Shown here piece after piece: positions 44,522 to 55,121 of a DNA stretch of 64,000 nucleotides. The translations under genes were made by a program, and so were the position numbers. Source of the stretch: Amaricoccus sp. (GTDB lineage Bacteria > Pseudomonadota > Alphaproteobacteria > Rhodobacterales > Rhodobacteraceae). The stretch lies in contig NZ_JAGOMQ010000017.1 in the NCBI RefSeq assembly GCF_017993425.1, positions 18,934 to 82,933 of the forward strand. The letters run 5' to 3'. The notes under the pieces were generated by a model. The model saw nothing but the letters and a program-made list of their open reading frames with translations, had not been told where the DNA came from and ran no database searches. Within the stretch, counting starts at the first letter, position 1, and each line of letters begins with the position of its first letter.

Positions 44522-46039
44522 GTGCCCGACCAGGCCGCATACGGGGGCGGCGCGCAGCCGCCCCTTCTTGAGTTGTCCGCAGTGTCGAAGTCCTTCGGCG
44601 GCGTCGCCGCGCTGCGCGACGTCGATTTCGAGCTCCTGGCCGGCGAGATCCACGGCCTCGTCGGCGAGAACGGCGCCGGCAAGTCGACGACGATGAAGAT
44701 CATCGCCGGGGTGCATACCGACTACGAGGGCGTGATGCGCATCGACGGCCGCGAGGTCCGCCTGCGCTCGCCGCGCGACGCGCTCGCCGAGGGCGTCGGC
44801 ATGGTCCACCAGGAGCTCTCGACCGTCGCCGACCTCTCGGTGGCGGAGAACGTCTTCCTCGGCGCCCACCCGCTCACGGCGATGGGCACGGTCGACTGGG
44901 CCCGCATGAACGCCGAGGCCCGGCGCCAGATCGCCAGCCTCGGCCTCGACATCGACCCGCGCACCCGCATGGGGGCGCTGCCCGTCGGCCTCCAGCAGCT
45001 CGTCGAGCTCAGCCGCGTGCTGTTCTCCGGGGCGCGCATCCTCATCCTCGACGAGCCCACCTCGGCGCTGTCGCCGCCGGAGGTCGCCCGGCTCTTCGAG
45101 GTGCTCCGCCGCCTCAAGGCCGAGGGCAAGGCGGTGGTGTTCATCTCGCATTTCCTCGACGACGTGCTGGCGATCTCCGACCGGGTGACCGTCTTCCGCA
45201 ACGGCCGCAAGGTGGTGACGGAGGACGTGGCCAATCTCGACAAGGCGGCGGTCATCGGCCACATGATCGGCCGCCACATGGCCGAGATGCACATGGGCGA
45301 GGCCGCCGACCTCGCCGGGGACGACAGCCGCCCGGTGGCGCTCGAGGTCCGCGACGCCAGCCTCGGCCGGGCGCTGGACCATTTCTCCATCAGCCTGCGC
45401 AAGGGCGAGATCACCGGCGTCTACGGTTTCATGGGCTGCGGCCAGATCGAGCTCGCCCGGGCGCTCTTCGGCAAGCTGAAGCTCTCCGGCGGCGAGGTGG
45501 CGCTCGACGGCGCCCCGGTGCGGCTGCGCACCACCTCGGCCGCCCGCGGCGCCGGCATCGCCTTCTTGCCCGAGAACCGGCGGATGATGCTGTTCCGCAC
45601 CGAGCCGGTCTACAAGAACGTCTCGATCGCCATCCTCGACCGCATCTCCCGCGTCCTGCTCCGCCCCGGCCGCGAGCGCGAGATCGCCGCCGGGCACGTC
45701 CGCGACCTGCAGATCCGCCCGCCGAAGCCCGGCATCCCGCTCGGCTCGCTCTCCGGCGGCAACCAGCAGAAGGTCGCGCTGGCGAAGTGGCTGACCTTCC
45801 TGCCCAAGGTGCTGATCCTCGTCGAGCCCACCCGCGGCATGGACGTCGGCGCCAAGGAGGACGTGATCCGCATCCTGAAGTCGCTGCGCGACCGCGGGGT
45901 GGCGATCCTCGTCCTCTCGACCGAGCCCGAGACCATCCTGACGCTGGCCGACCGCGTCACGGTGATGCGGCGCGGCGCGGCGAGCGCCGAGTTCGCCTCC
46001 GGCCGCATCACCAAGTCCGACCTCCTCGCAGCCGCCTGA
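44522..46039 (+). CDS. Sugar ABC transporter ATP-binding protein (RbsA type)
   Basis: A 505-residue duplicated ABC ATPase that powers ribose-type import. The first domain has Walker A GENGAGKSTT and Walker B ILILDEPTSALS. The second domain has a degenerate P-loop (GFMGCGQIELAR) and the signature LSGGNQQKVALAKWL with LVEPTRGMDVGAK. This asymmetry is normal for RbsA-like proteins. A GTG start at 44522 lies 7 nt after the binding protein stop. The permease gene follows after 13 nt. Confidence 0.95.
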   Translation: MPDQAAYGGGAQPPLLELSAVSKSFGGVAALRDVDFELLAGEIHGLVGENGAGKSTTMKIIAGVHTDYEGVMRIDGREVRLRSPRDALAEGVGMVHQELSTVADLSVAENVFLGAHPLTAMGTVDWARMNAEARRQIASLGLDIDPRTRMGALPVGLQQLVELSRVLFSGARILILDEPTSALSPPEVARLFEVLRRLKAEGKAVVFISHFLDDVLAISDRVTVFRNGRKVVTEDVANLDKAAVIGHMIGRHMAEMHMGEAADLAGDDSRPVALEVRDASLGRALDHFSISLRKGEITGVYGFMGCGQIELARALFGKLKLSGGEVALDGAPVRLRTTSAARGAGIAFLPENRRMMLFRTEPVYKNVSIAILDRISRVLLRPGREREIAAGHVRDLQIRPPKPGIPLGSLSGGNQQKVALAKWLTFLPKVLILVEPTRGMDVGAKEDVIRILKSLRDRGVAILVLSTEPETILTLADRVTVMRRGAASAEFASGRITKSDLLAAA

Positions 46040-46052
46040 CGGGACGCGCCCC

Positions 46053-47078
46053 ATGACATCGACCGACGACATCGCGAGGCAGGGCGGCGGCGTGCGGCGC
46101 TTCCTCGCCGACCAGCTCCGCAACATCGCCCCCGTGTTCACCCTGATCGTGCTGGTGGCGTTCTTCTCCTTCGCGAGCCCGTCCTTCTTCACCGTGGTCA
46201 ACGCGATGAACATCGCGAGCCAGGTGTCGATCACCGGGATCATCGCCGTCGGGCTGACCTTCGTGATCCTGACCGCCGAGATCGACCTCTCCGTCGCGGC
46301 GATCGCCAACGCGATCGGCATCACGGTCGCCTATTTCACGCTCCAGCCCGACTACGTGAACATCGCCAACCTGCCGCTGCCCGGCGTGATCGCGGTGGTG
46401 CTGACGCTGCTCTCCTGCTTCGCCTTCGGCTGCCTGACCGCCTTCGGCGTGACCCGGATCGGCATCCCGTCCTTCATCATGACGCTGGCGGTGATGCAGA
46501 TCGCCAACGGCGTCTCGGCGCTGCTGGTGCGCGGCCAGATCGCCTACAACTTCCCCGACATCGTCCACTATCTCGGGGCGACGTCGATCTTCGGGGTGCG
46601 CTGGACGATCATCGTCTGCCTGATCTTCCTCGGCGTCGCGCATTTCGTGCTGACCTACACGCGCTTCGGCCGCTACGTCTACATGGTGGGCGGCAACCGC
46701 GAGGCGGCGGAATATTCCGGCGTCAACGTCCGCGCCATCATCGCCGCGGTGATGATCATCTCCGCCATGTGCGCCGGGGTCGCCGGGATGCTCGGCGTCG
46801 CCTATTTCGGCTCGGCGCAGCAGAACCAGTTCGACACGTTCCTGCTCGACGCGATCGCGGCGGTGGTGGTCGGCGGCACCTCGCTCTTCGGCGGGCGGGG
46901 GGGCATCGGCAACACCATCGTCGGCCTGCTCGTGCTCGGCGTGCTGAACAACGGGCTCGACCACGTGCAGATCGACAGCTTCCTCAAGATCCTGATCCGC
47001 GGGCTGATCCTGCTGACGGCCCTCGTCGTCAACGTCTACGCCCAGGTGCTGCGCGAGACCGGACCGCAGACCGACTGA
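46053..47078 (+). CDS. Sugar ABC transporter permease (RbsC type)
   Basis: A 341-residue inner-membrane permease with about nine to ten helices, of the BPD_transp_2 family. VGLTFVILTAEIDLSVAAIANA is the typical early motif (I-D-L-S-V), and YMVGGNREAAEYSGVNV followed by AAVVVGGTSLFGGRGGIGNTIVG is the conserved loop that contacts the ATPase. It completes a three-gene importer with the two upstream genes. A hairpin 28 nt past its stop probably ends the operon. Confidence 0.95.
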   Translation: MTSTDDIARQGGGVRRFLADQLRNIAPVFTLIVLVAFFSFASPSFFTVVNAMNIASQVSITGIIAVGLTFVILTAEIDLSVAAIANAIGITVAYFTLQPDYVNIANLPLPGVIAVVLTLLSCFAFGCLTAFGVTRIGIPSFIMTLAVMQIANGVSALLVRGQIAYNFPDIVHYLGATSIFGVRWTIIVCLIFLGVAHFVLTYTRFGRYVYMVGGNREAAEYSGVNVRAIIAAVMIISAMCAGVAGMLGVAYFGSAQQNQFDTFLLDAIAAVVVGGTSLFGGRGGIGNTIVGLLVLGVLNNGLDHVQIDSFLKILIRGLILLTALVVNVYAQVLRETGPQTD

Positions 47079-47372
47079 GGCCGCGAATCACGCCGCCGTG
47101 AGGCCGCCGCGGACGCGCGCCGCGGCAGTTCTCATCCGGATTATAGGTGCAGCGCAACACAACCGCCCCGAGTATCGGCGAGCATTATCGGCGGTGTTCT
47201 GCCTGATCTCCATGCAATGACCGCATGCCATCGGCGACAACCCGCCGAAACGCTTTACGCATCAAGGGTCGTTAACTAAGCTTCCCGGACCGAGGGAGGG
47301 GTTTCTTCGGCACAATCGGACTGCGCACGTGGTGATTTCACCGCGCAGTTTCTGCTGTCGTGGGGGAAAACA
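47079..47372 (+). terminator. Intergenic region with terminator-like hairpin and peroxidase leader
   Basis: The interval before the peroxidase gene has no gene. A perfect stem GCCGCGG, loop ACGCGCG, CCGCGGC lies at 47106-47126 and should end the transporter transcript. The rest is AT-richer than its surroundings and should hold the peroxidase promoter; I could not define -35 and -10 boxes. A purine-rich GGGGGAAAA precedes the peroxidase ATG. Confidence 0.45.
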
Positions 47373-49823
47373 ATGAGCGTATACGAGGGCTATTACAAGT
47401 ATCAGGATTACTATGGGTCCTATCTCGACTGGCTGGACACGCTCGAGGCGCGTGATCCGTCGGGACACGGCAACAATCTCGCCCATGACGACTGGGGCGC
47501 CGCGCACAGCTACTTCCTGCGCGCGACGGAGAACAGCTACCCGGACGCCCAGGGGTTCACCAACTGGCACCTGCCGGTGCAGCGCACGAACGGACCGCCG
47601 TTCAACGGCCCGTTCAACGTCGGCGACATGCCGCAGCCGCGGGCGATCAGCGACGCTATCCACGCCCAGGACACCGATATCCCGAGCGCGGTCGGCCTCA
47701 ACCAGTACTTCCAGTTCTTCGGCCAGTACCTGACCCACGACTTCGCCGAGGCGGCGCTCGTCGGTCCCGCCGTGCCGGCCGACCCGATCGATCCCGCGCC
47801 GCTCTTCGTCGACGGACTGCCGTTCCCGTTCGCCCGGACCCCGCAGAAATACATCGACGACGACAACGACCCGAACACCGCCGACGTCGCTGTGCACGTC
47901 GACCAGGACGGCGACGGCGTCATCGAGCGGAACCAGCCGAACGACGAGACCTCATATCTCGATCTGTCGCAGACCTATGGCAGCTCGCAGGGGATCGAGC
48001 ACCTTCTGCGCGCCAACGCGCCCGGCGGCGGCAAGTCGGCCAAGCTCCTGATGGGGGCCTCCGACAACCTGCTGCCGACCTATCAGGAGGTCGCCGACCA
48101 CCACGGCCTCGCCGTCAACGACGTGATCGCCGTTCTCGACGGCAACGCCTTCGGCGTCTCGCCGTCGAGCTTCGCCGCCGGCGACAACCGGGCGAACCAG
48201 CAGACCCATCTGCTCTCGCAGCAGCTGCTCTGGGCGCGCAACCACAACTGGCATGTCGACCAGCTCGAGGCGAAGTATCCGACCTGGACGCAGGAGCAGC
48301 TCTTCGAGGCGGCCCGCGCGCTCAACGAGGCGGAGTGGCAGCACATCGTCTACGCCGAGTACATGCCGAAGCTGATCGGCGCGCAGGCGCTCTCCGCCTA
48401 TTCCGGCTACCACGCGGACGTCGACGCCACGGTGATCAACGAGTTCACCACCGTCGCCTTCCGCTTCGCCCATTCGGCCTCGCCGCAGATCATGCCGATC
48501 CTCGACGAGGACGGCTCGGTCGCGACCATCGTCACCACCGATGCGAGCAACCCGACGGTGACCGGGCCGCTGAACCTCGGCCTCGCCTTCCAGCTCGGCG
48601 CCAATGGCGTGCGCAACAACGACGCGGTCGACGCCATCGTCCGCGGGCAGCTCACCGGCCTCGAGCAGGAGATCGACCGGTTCGTCGTCGACGGCAACCG
48701 CAACGCGCTGTTCGGCCCCGCGGTCAACGGCGACCTGACGGTGTTCGACATCCAGCGCGCCCGCGACCACGGCGTCGGCCTCTACAACAAGCTGCGCGAC
48801 GGGCTCGGGCTCGACACCTACGACGACTTCGACGACTTCGGCGCCGACAACAACGTCGACGCCGCGACGCTCCTGAAGCTCAAGCAGCTCTACAACACCG
48901 GCGCGGACGGCGACGGCGACGGCGTCAAGGACGTCGACGGCATAGACCGGCTCGACTCGCTGATCGGCGGCCTCCTGGAGAAGGACGCCCCCGGCTCGCA
49001 GCTCGGCGAGATGATGACGATCCTCAACGTCATGCAGTTCGAGAACTTCCGCGACGGCGACCGGCTGTTCTACCTCAACCGGTTCAAGGACCATCCCGAC
49101 CTGATCAAGATGATCGAGTCGAGCTCGCTCTCCGACGTCGTGGCGCGCAACACCACGATCGACCACGTCTATCGCGACGCCTTCGTCTCCAGCACGCGGA
49201 TCGGCGGGACCGACGGCAACAACTCCAACATCAACGGCACCAACGGGCTCGACCTGCTGATCGGCTTCAAGGGCAACGACAAGCTCTATGGCAAGAAGGG
49301 CGCGGACGACATCTACGGCGACGACGGCAACGACCAGGCCTGGGGCGGCGCCGGCAACGACATGATCTGGGGCGGCAAGGGCAAGGACAAGCTCTACGGC
49401 GAGGCCGACCACGACTACCTCGACGGCGGCGACGGCAATGACGAGCTGCGCGGCGCCGCCGGCGACGACTTCCTGTTCGGCGGCAAGGGCAAGGACAAGC
49501 TCTACGGCTCGAAGGGATACGACTACCTCGACGGCGGCGAGGGCAACGACCAGTTGCGCGGCGAGCAGGGCCGGGACGTCTTCGCCTTCGGCAAGAACGC
49601 CGGCGACGACACCGTCTACGACTTCACCAAGAGCGACAAGCTCGACCTCTCGGCGCTCGACTTCTTCACGGTGCAGGACGTGCGCGAGGCCAGCCACCGG
49701 TCGGGGTCGCACACCATCATCGACCTCGACGACTACGGCGCCTCGGTCCGACTGATGAACGTCGGCTGGAAGCTCGGCTCCGCCCAGCTGATCCTCGCCG
49801 ACGACGGCGACTACTACATCTGA
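47373..49823 (+). CDS. Secreted animal-type heme peroxidase with RTX calcium repeats
   Basis: An 816-residue extracellular enzyme. Residues about 60-600 form an animal (myeloperoxidase/peroxinectin-type) peroxidase: distal His122 and calcium-ligand Asp123 in QYLTHDF, catalytic Arg273 in GDNRANQ, proximal His367 in FRFAHS, and RARDHGVGLYN. Residues that form ester bonds to heme in myeloperoxidase appear to be Thr121 and Gln276 here, so heme is probably not covalently bound. Two DxDGDG calcium-loop-like inserts occur (DQDGDGVIE, GDGDGVKDVDG). About 610-760 are RTX nonapeptides of the GGxGxD type, then a serralysin-like C-terminal segment. No signal peptide is present, which fits type I secretion; no such exporter is in the window. 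The ATG at 47373 has GGGGGAAAA upstream. Confidence 0.93.
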   Translation: MSVYEGYYKYQDYYGSYLDWLDTLEARDPSGHGNNLAHDDWGAAHSYFLRATENSYPDAQGFTNWHLPVQRTNGPPFNGPFNVGDMPQPRAISDAIHAQDTDIPSAVGLNQYFQFFGQYLTHDFAEAALVGPAVPADPIDPAPLFVDGLPFPFARTPQKYIDDDNDPNTADVAVHVDQDGDGVIERNQPNDETSYLDLSQTYGSSQGIEHLLRANAPGGGKSAKLLMGASDNLLPTYQEVADHHGLAVNDVIAVLDGNAFGVSPSSFAAGDNRANQQTHLLSQQLLWARNHNWHVDQLEAKYPTWTQEQLFEAARALNEAEWQHIVYAEYMPKLIGAQALSAYSGYHADVDATVINEFTTVAFRFAHSASPQIMPILDEDGSVATIVTTDASNPTVTGPLNLGLAFQLGANGVRNNDAVDAIVRGQLTGLEQEIDRFVVDGNRNALFGPAVNGDLTVFDIQRARDHGVGLYNKLRDGLGLDTYDDFDDFGADNNVDAATLLKLKQLYNTGADGDGDGVKDVDGIDRLDSLIGGLLEKDAPGSQLGEMMTILNVMQFENFRDGDRLFYLNRFKDHPDLIKMIESSSLSDVVARNTTIDHVYRDAFVSSTRIGGTDGNNSNINGTNGLDLLIGFKGNDKLYGKKGADDIYGDDGNDQAWGGAGNDMIWGGKGKDKLYGEADHDYLDGGDGNDELRGAAGDDFLFGGKGKDKLYGSKGYDYLDGGEGNDQLRGEQGRDVFAFGKNAGDDTVYDFTKSDKLDLSALDFFTVQDVREASHRSGSHTIIDLDDYGASVRLMNVGWKLGSAQLILADDGDYYI

Positions 49824-49844
49824 GCGCCAGCTCACGAACGGGAA

Positions 49845-49868
49845 CGGCGGCCCCGACCGGGGCCGCCG
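49845..49868. terminator. Bidirectional terminator between peroxidase and pdhC
   Basis: CGGCGGCCCC, loop GACC, GGGGCCGCCG: a perfect 10-bp stem followed by CTTTCATTT. It lies between two convergent genes, 22 nt past the peroxidase stop, and can serve both. Confidence 0.8.
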
Positions 49869-49922
49869 CTTTCATTTGCGCCACCTGAGACGGGCGCGCC
49901 GCCGGGGCGCGCCCGTGGTTTC

Positions 49923-51245
49923 TCAGGCGAGCATCCCCATCGGATGCTCCACGTAGTCCTTGAGCTTGGCGAGGAACTCCGCGCCCAGCGCCCCGTCGAT
50001 CACCCGGTGGTCGACCGAGAGCGTCACCGACATCACGGTGGCGATGACGATCTCGCCGCCCTTGACCACCGGCTTGGTCACGCCCGCGCCGACCGCGAGG
50101 ATCGAGGCGTGCGGCGGGTTGATCACCGCGTCGAAGTTCTCGATCCCCATCATCCCGAGGTTCGAGATGGCGAAGCTGCCGCCCTGGTACTCGTGCGGCG
50201 CGAGCTTGCGGTTGCGCGCGCGGGCGGCGAGGTCCTTCATCTCCGCCGAGATCGCCGACAGCGTCTTCTTGTCGGCGTCGCGGATCACCGGGGTGAAGAG
50301 CCCGCCCTCGATCGCCACCGCGACGGCGACGTCCGACGGCTTCAGCTTCAGCACCCGGTCGCCGGCCCAGACCGCGTTGCAGTCCGGCACGGCCTGGAGC
50401 GCCAGCGCGCAGCCCTTGATGACGAAGTCGTTGACCGACAGCTTCACCCCGCGGCCTTCCAGCTCCTTGTTGAGCTGGCCGCGGAACTTCAGCAGCGCGT
50501 CGAGCTCGATCTCGCGGCGCAGGTAGAAATGCGGGATCGTCGACTTGGCCTCCGAGAGCCGCGCCGCGATCGTCTTGCGCATCCCGTCGAGCTTGACCTC
50601 CTCGAACTCGCGGTCGGCGTAGATCTTCTTCACCGCCTCCGCGTCCGGCCCGGCCGGGGCCGCAGCCTTGGCGGCCGCCGCCGGCGCCGCAGCGGCCGGA
50701 GCCGCCGCCGCCGCCGCCGCGGGCGCCGCCCCCGGCTTCGCGCTCTCGACGTCGACCTTGACGATGCGGCCATGCGGGCCGGAGCCCTTCACCGCCGCGA
50801 GGTCGAGCCCCTTCTCCCTGGCGATCCGCCGCGCCAGCGGCGAGGCGAACACCCGCTCGCCCGACGCGGCCGCCGGCGCAGCCGCCGCCGGAGCCGCCGC
50901 GCCGTTCGGCTTCGCGGCCGGCGCCTCGGCCGCGGCCGGAGCGGCCGCCGCCTTGGCGCCGCCGCCGCCCGCGGGCGCGGCCGAGATCGCCGAGGCGTCC
51001 TCGCCCTCCTCGAGCAGGACGGCGATCACGTCGTTGACCTTCACGCCCTCCGTGCCCTCGGGGACGACGATCTTGCCGAGGACGCCTTCCTCGACGGCCT
51101 CGAACTCCATCGTCGCCTTGTCGGTCTCGATCTCCGCCATCACGTCGCCGGAGGAGATCTTGTCGCCCTCCTTCTTCAGCCAGCGGGCGAGCGTGCCCTC
51201 CTCCATGGTCGGCGAGAGGGCGGGCATCAGGATGTTGATCGGCAT
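49923..51245 (-). CDS. pdhC: Pyruvate dehydrogenase E2, dihydrolipoamide acetyltransferase
   Basis: E2 core of the pyruvate dehydrogenase complex, transferring acetyl groups to CoA. The 440-residue protein has a lipoyl domain with Lys43 in EIETDKATM, an Ala/Pro-rich linker, a peripheral subunit-binding domain ([34 protein letters not shown]), a second Ala-rich linker and the catalytic domain ending with [20 protein letters not shown] (His and Asp of the DHRxxDG motif). It is the third gene of pdhA-pdhB-pdhC, 10 nt after pdhB. The E3 gene is not in this window. Confidence 0.97.
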   Translation of the reverse strand: MPINILMPALSPTMEEGTLARWLKKEGDKISSGDVMAEIETDKATMEFEAVEEGVLGKIVVPEGTEGVKVNDVIAVLLEEGEDASAISAAPAGGGGAKAAAAPAAAEAPAAKPNGAAAPAAAAPAAASGERVFASPLARRIAREKGLDLAAVKGSGPHGRIVKVDVESAKPGAAPAAAAAAAPAAAAPAAAAKAAAPAGPDAEAVKKIYADREFEEVKLDGMRKTIAARLSEAKSTIPHFYLRREIELDALLKFRGQLNKELEGRGVKLSVNDFVIKGCALALQAVPDCNAVWAGDRVLKLKPSDVAVAVAIEGGLFTPVIRDADKKTLSAISAEMKDLAARARNRKLAPHEYQGGSFAISNLGMMGIENFDAVINPPHASILAVGAGVTKPVVKGGEIVIATVMSVTLSVDHRVIDGALGAEFLAKLKDYVEHPMGMLA

Positions 51246-51255
51246 CGCCGGCTCC

Positions 51256-52632
<1,377 letters not shown>

Positions 52633-52645
52633 AATCCAGCCCCCC

Positions 52646-53641
52646 TCAGGCGTACACGTCGGTCCAGAGCTCGGATTCGGCCGGCTCGGGGCTGTCCTGC
52701 GCGAATTGCGCCGATTCGTTGACGATCGCCTTGATGCTCTTGTCGATCTCCTTGAGATCGTCCTCGGTCGCCAGCGACCCCGCCATCAGCATGTCGCGGA
52801 CATGGTCGATCGGGTCGCGCTCCTCGCGCATCTTCTGCACCTCCTCGCGGGTCCGGTACTTGGCCGGGTCCGACATCGAGTGCCCGCGATAGCGGTAGGT
52901 GTTCATCTCGAGGATGTACGGCCCCTCGCCGGCGCGACAATGCGCGGTCGCCTTCTCGCCCGCCGCCTTGACCGCCAGCACGTCCATGCCGTCGACCGGC
53001 TCGCCCGGGATGCCGAAGGCCGCGCCGCGGGTGTAGAGCGCCGGCGTCGACGAGGCGCGCTTGAGCGAGGTGCCCATCGCGTACTGGTTGTTCTCGATCA
53101 CGAAGATGCAGGGCAGCTTCCAGAGCGAGCACATGTTGAAGCACTCGTAGATCTGGCCCTGGTTCGAGGCGCCGTCGCCGAAATAGGCGAAGCTCACCGC
53201 GTCGTTGCCGCGGTACTTGTTGGCGAGCGCGAGGCCGGCGCCGATCGCCGCCTGGGCGCCGACGATGCCGTGGCCGCCGTAGAAGCGCTTCTCGGCCGAG
53301 AACATGTGCATCGAGCCGCCCTTGCCGCGGCTGTAGCCGCCCGAGCGCCCGGTCAGCTCGGCCATGACGCCTTTCGGGTCCATGCCGCAGGCGAGCATGT
53401 GGCCGTGGTCGCGGTACGAGGTGACGCGCTGGTCGCCTTCCTTCGCGCTGGCCTCCAGCCCGACCACGACGGCCTCCTGGCCGATGTAGAGGTGGCAGAA
53501 GCCGCCGATCAGGCCCATGCCGTAGAGCTGGCCGGCCTTCTCCTCGAAGCGTCGGATCAGCAGCATCTCCTGGTAGTACTTGAGCAGGTCTTCCTTCGAG
53601 GCATTGGGTATCTTCGCGGTCGCGCGGCGCGCAGTCGCCAT
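52646..53641 (-). CDS. pdhA: Pyruvate dehydrogenase E1 alpha
   Basis: E1 alpha binds thiamine diphosphate and decarboxylates pyruvate. The 331-residue protein has [32 protein letters not shown] near the N-terminus, the ThDP/Mg motif [31 protein letters not shown], and the regulatory-loop region with [15 protein letters not shown]. The ATG at 53641 follows a hairpin-like inverted repeat. It leads the pdhABC operon; ftsB lies upstream on the same strand. Confidence 0.97.
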   Translation of the reverse strand: MATARRATAKIPNASKEDLLKYYQEMLLIRRFEEKAGQLYGMGLIGGFCHLYIGQEAVVVGLEASAKEGDQRVTSYRDHGHMLACGMDPKGVMAELTGRSGGYSRGKGGSMHMFSAEKRFYGGHGIVGAQAAIGAGLALANKYRGNDAVSFAYFGDGASNQGQIYECFNMCSLWKLPCIFVIENNQYAMGTSLKRASSTPALYTRGAAFGIPGEPVDGMDVLAVKAAGEKATAHCRAGEGPYILEMNTYRYRGHSMSDPAKYRTREEVQKMREERDPIDHVRDMLMAGSLATEDDLKEIDKSIKAIVNESAQFAQDSPEPAESELWTDVYA

Positions 53642-53664
53642 CGGCTTTCCCCCGGGTCTCTTTA

Positions 53665-53682
53665 TGGTTTAGCGTTAAACCA
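53665..53682. promoter_or_regulatory. Inverted repeat upstream of pdhA
   Basis: TGGTTTA-GCGT-TAAACCA lies 24-41 nt before the pdhA ATG. The arms are perfect. It could be an operator of the pdh operon or a leader hairpin. No regulator gene is adjacent. Confidence 0.35.
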
Positions 53683-53738
53683 CAGCGATTATAGCCCCCC
53701 GAAACCGGGATGGAAGCCCTGTAATCGCTTGCAGCGAT

Positions 53739-54056
53739 TCAGCGAATGAGGATTTCGTCCGGTCGCCCGAGACCGAGGACGCGGCGGGCCTGCTCGTCGA
53801 GCAGCTCGAGGTCGAGGCTGCCGCTCGACAGCCGCTCGGTCTTGTTGGCGATGGCCGCGCGGGCGGCGCGCAGCTCGGCCAGCTCCGCGGTCAGCCGCTT
53901 CTCCTGCGCCTCGATCTGGAACAGCCGGAACAGGCCGTGCTCGCCCTGCAAGGCGGCGAAGGTCAGGTAGCCCATCAGCGCGATGGTGACGACCGCGAAG
54001 ACCGAGCCGGCGACGGCGCCGCGCTTCGGCTCGCTTTCGGAATGGATTCCAGCCAT
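53739..54056 (-). CDS. ftsB: Septum formation initiator FtsB/DivIC family
   Basis: A bitopic divisome protein of 105 residues: one membrane helix (AVAGSVFAVVTIALMGYLTFAAL), a coiled coil (FRLFQIEAQEKRLTAELAELRAARAAIANKTERL) and a short periplasmic end LDEQARRVLGLGRPDEILI. It bridges FtsL and FtsQ in the divisome. Its place just upstream of pdhA is conserved in Rhodobacterales as I recall. Confidence 0.92.
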   Translation of the reverse strand: MAGIHSESEPKRGAVAGSVFAVVTIALMGYLTFAALQGEHGLFRLFQIEAQEKRLTAELAELRAARAAIANKTERLSSGSLDLELLDEQARRVLGLGRPDEILIR

Positions 54057-54117
54057 TTGGCCCCGGACGTTCGATCGCCCGGGGACTATGGCCCAATTCC
54101 GTGCGCTTGTGAATCCC

Positions 54118-54942
54118 CTAAAGGGTTAACGAGATCGGGCCGCCCGGCCGCGCGCCCCGGACCCCGAGCAGCGCCGCGCCGAGGCCGCCGAGCAGCAGCA
54201 GCCCGCCGGCCGGCAGCGGCACCGGGGCGACGAGGAACCGGGGGTCGTCGAAGGTCAGCGCGACGCCGTCATGCGCGACGTAGGACAGCACCCCGTCCAG
54301 CGTCCCGGAGCCGTAGGCGACGCCCGAGAGCCACGTGTAGACGTAGCCGGTCAGCGAATAGGCGGTTCCAGACTGGACGACGGCCGTGTATTTCAGGCGC
54401 CTGGAAGTCGTGCCGGTCGGGGGAAGGTCCGGCGGGTTGAAGTCGGCGTCATAGGCGGTGTCGACGATGTGCTGCTCGTAGTGAGTTCCGCCGTTCGACG
54501 TGATCTCCATGATCGCCTCCTGATAGAGGCGGTTCTCGTAGTCCAGTCCGGGCGCGTCCTGCACGTCCCAGGCGCCGGAGAGGTCGAAGTAGAAGTCGAC
54601 CGAGCCCGACTTGCTGGCGGTGAAGCTGGAAGCGGCGTACGCGGCGCCTTCGGCGTCACCGGCGCCGCCGTTCTTGAGGCCGAACGACGTGAGCTTGCCG
54701 GTTCTCGCGTCGGCTGACGCGGAAGCCTCGGCCGAGCCGCCGGGCGCGGAGAAGCTCGACGCCACCGAGACGCTCCGCCCGCCGACATTCGTGTCCCGAA
54801 TGATGCCGTCCCTGGGATCGGAACCGGCGCCGTGGACGCCGGCGTTGCCGTAGGTGCTGAGGAACGCCGCGTAACACGGCATGGCGGGCCAGGCGAATGC
54901 GACGGAAAGCAGCGCAAGGTCGCGGAGCGAGACAATTCTCAT
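54118..54942 (-). CDS. VPLPA-CTERM surface protein (second copy)
   Basis: An exported protein of 274 residues with an N-terminal signal (RDLALLSVAFAWPAMPCYA). Its C-terminal tail APVPLPAGGLLLLGGLGAALLG is followed by basic residues (RGARPGG), the VPLPA type of PEP-CTERM signal. The body is rich in Gly, Ser and Ala, with FYFDLSGAWDVQ and LTFDDPRFL echoing LDFRYKWDV and AFEDPEF of the protein at 16974. The ATG at 54942 has GAGGAGGGG upstream. It lies between ftsB and the aldolase gene on the same strand and breaks a conserved metabolic neighbourhood. The function is unknown. Confidence 0.85.
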   Translation of the reverse strand: MRIVSLRDLALLSVAFAWPAMPCYAAFLSTYGNAGVHGAGSDPRDGIIRDTNVGGRSVSVASSFSAPGGSAEASASADARTGKLTSFGLKNGGAGDAEGAAYAASSFTASKSGSVDFYFDLSGAWDVQDAPGLDYENRLYQEAIMEITSNGGTHYEQHIVDTAYDADFNPPDLPPTGTTSRRLKYTAVVQSGTAYSLTGYVYTWLSGVAYGSGTLDGVLSYVAHDGVALTFDDPRFLVAPVPLPAGGLLLLGGLGAALLGVRGARPGGPISLTL

Positions 54943-55032
54943 GGACGGCCCCTCCTCACGAAATGGTGTTCGTAAAGCTTGGATTGCGGCCGGCGACGCG
55001 TCAACGCTTTTTGTCGACAATCCGCGCAAGGA

Positions 55033-55060
55033 CGTCACCCCCGGGGCCGAGGGGGTGACG
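55033..55060 (-). terminator. Stem-loop after the aldolase gene
   Basis: CGTCACCCCC, an 8-nt loop and GGGGGTGACG form a perfect 10-bp stem about 60 nt past the aldolase stop on the minus strand. No T-run follows. It probably ends the aldolase transcript before the VPLPA gene. Confidence 0.5.
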
Positions 55061-55077
55061 GGTCATTACCCGCGCAC

Positions 55078-55119
55078 GTGAAATCAATGGCTTAGCGAGT
55101 TTTCACGCGTGAACACGCG
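55078..55119 (-). repeat. Short repeat element II, copy at 55078
   Basis: On the minus strand TTCACGCGTGAA (perfect palindrome, 55102-55113) is followed by GCT-AAG-CCA-TTG-ATTT, with AAG starting 14.5 nt from the palindrome centre. It matches the copy at 31905 closely over the whole unit. It begins 3 nt after the aldolase stop codon. Confidence 0.75.
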
Positions 55120-55121
55120 CC

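Noticed and set aside
53665..53682. CtrA binding site upstream of pdhA
   Set aside because: It contains TTAA only once and lacks the TTAA-N7-TTAA arrangement; it is better described as a simple inverted repeat.
55078..55119. parS (ParB-binding) site
   Set aside because: The centre reads CACGCGTG instead of CACGTG, so the half-site spacing differs from the canonical 16-bp parS.
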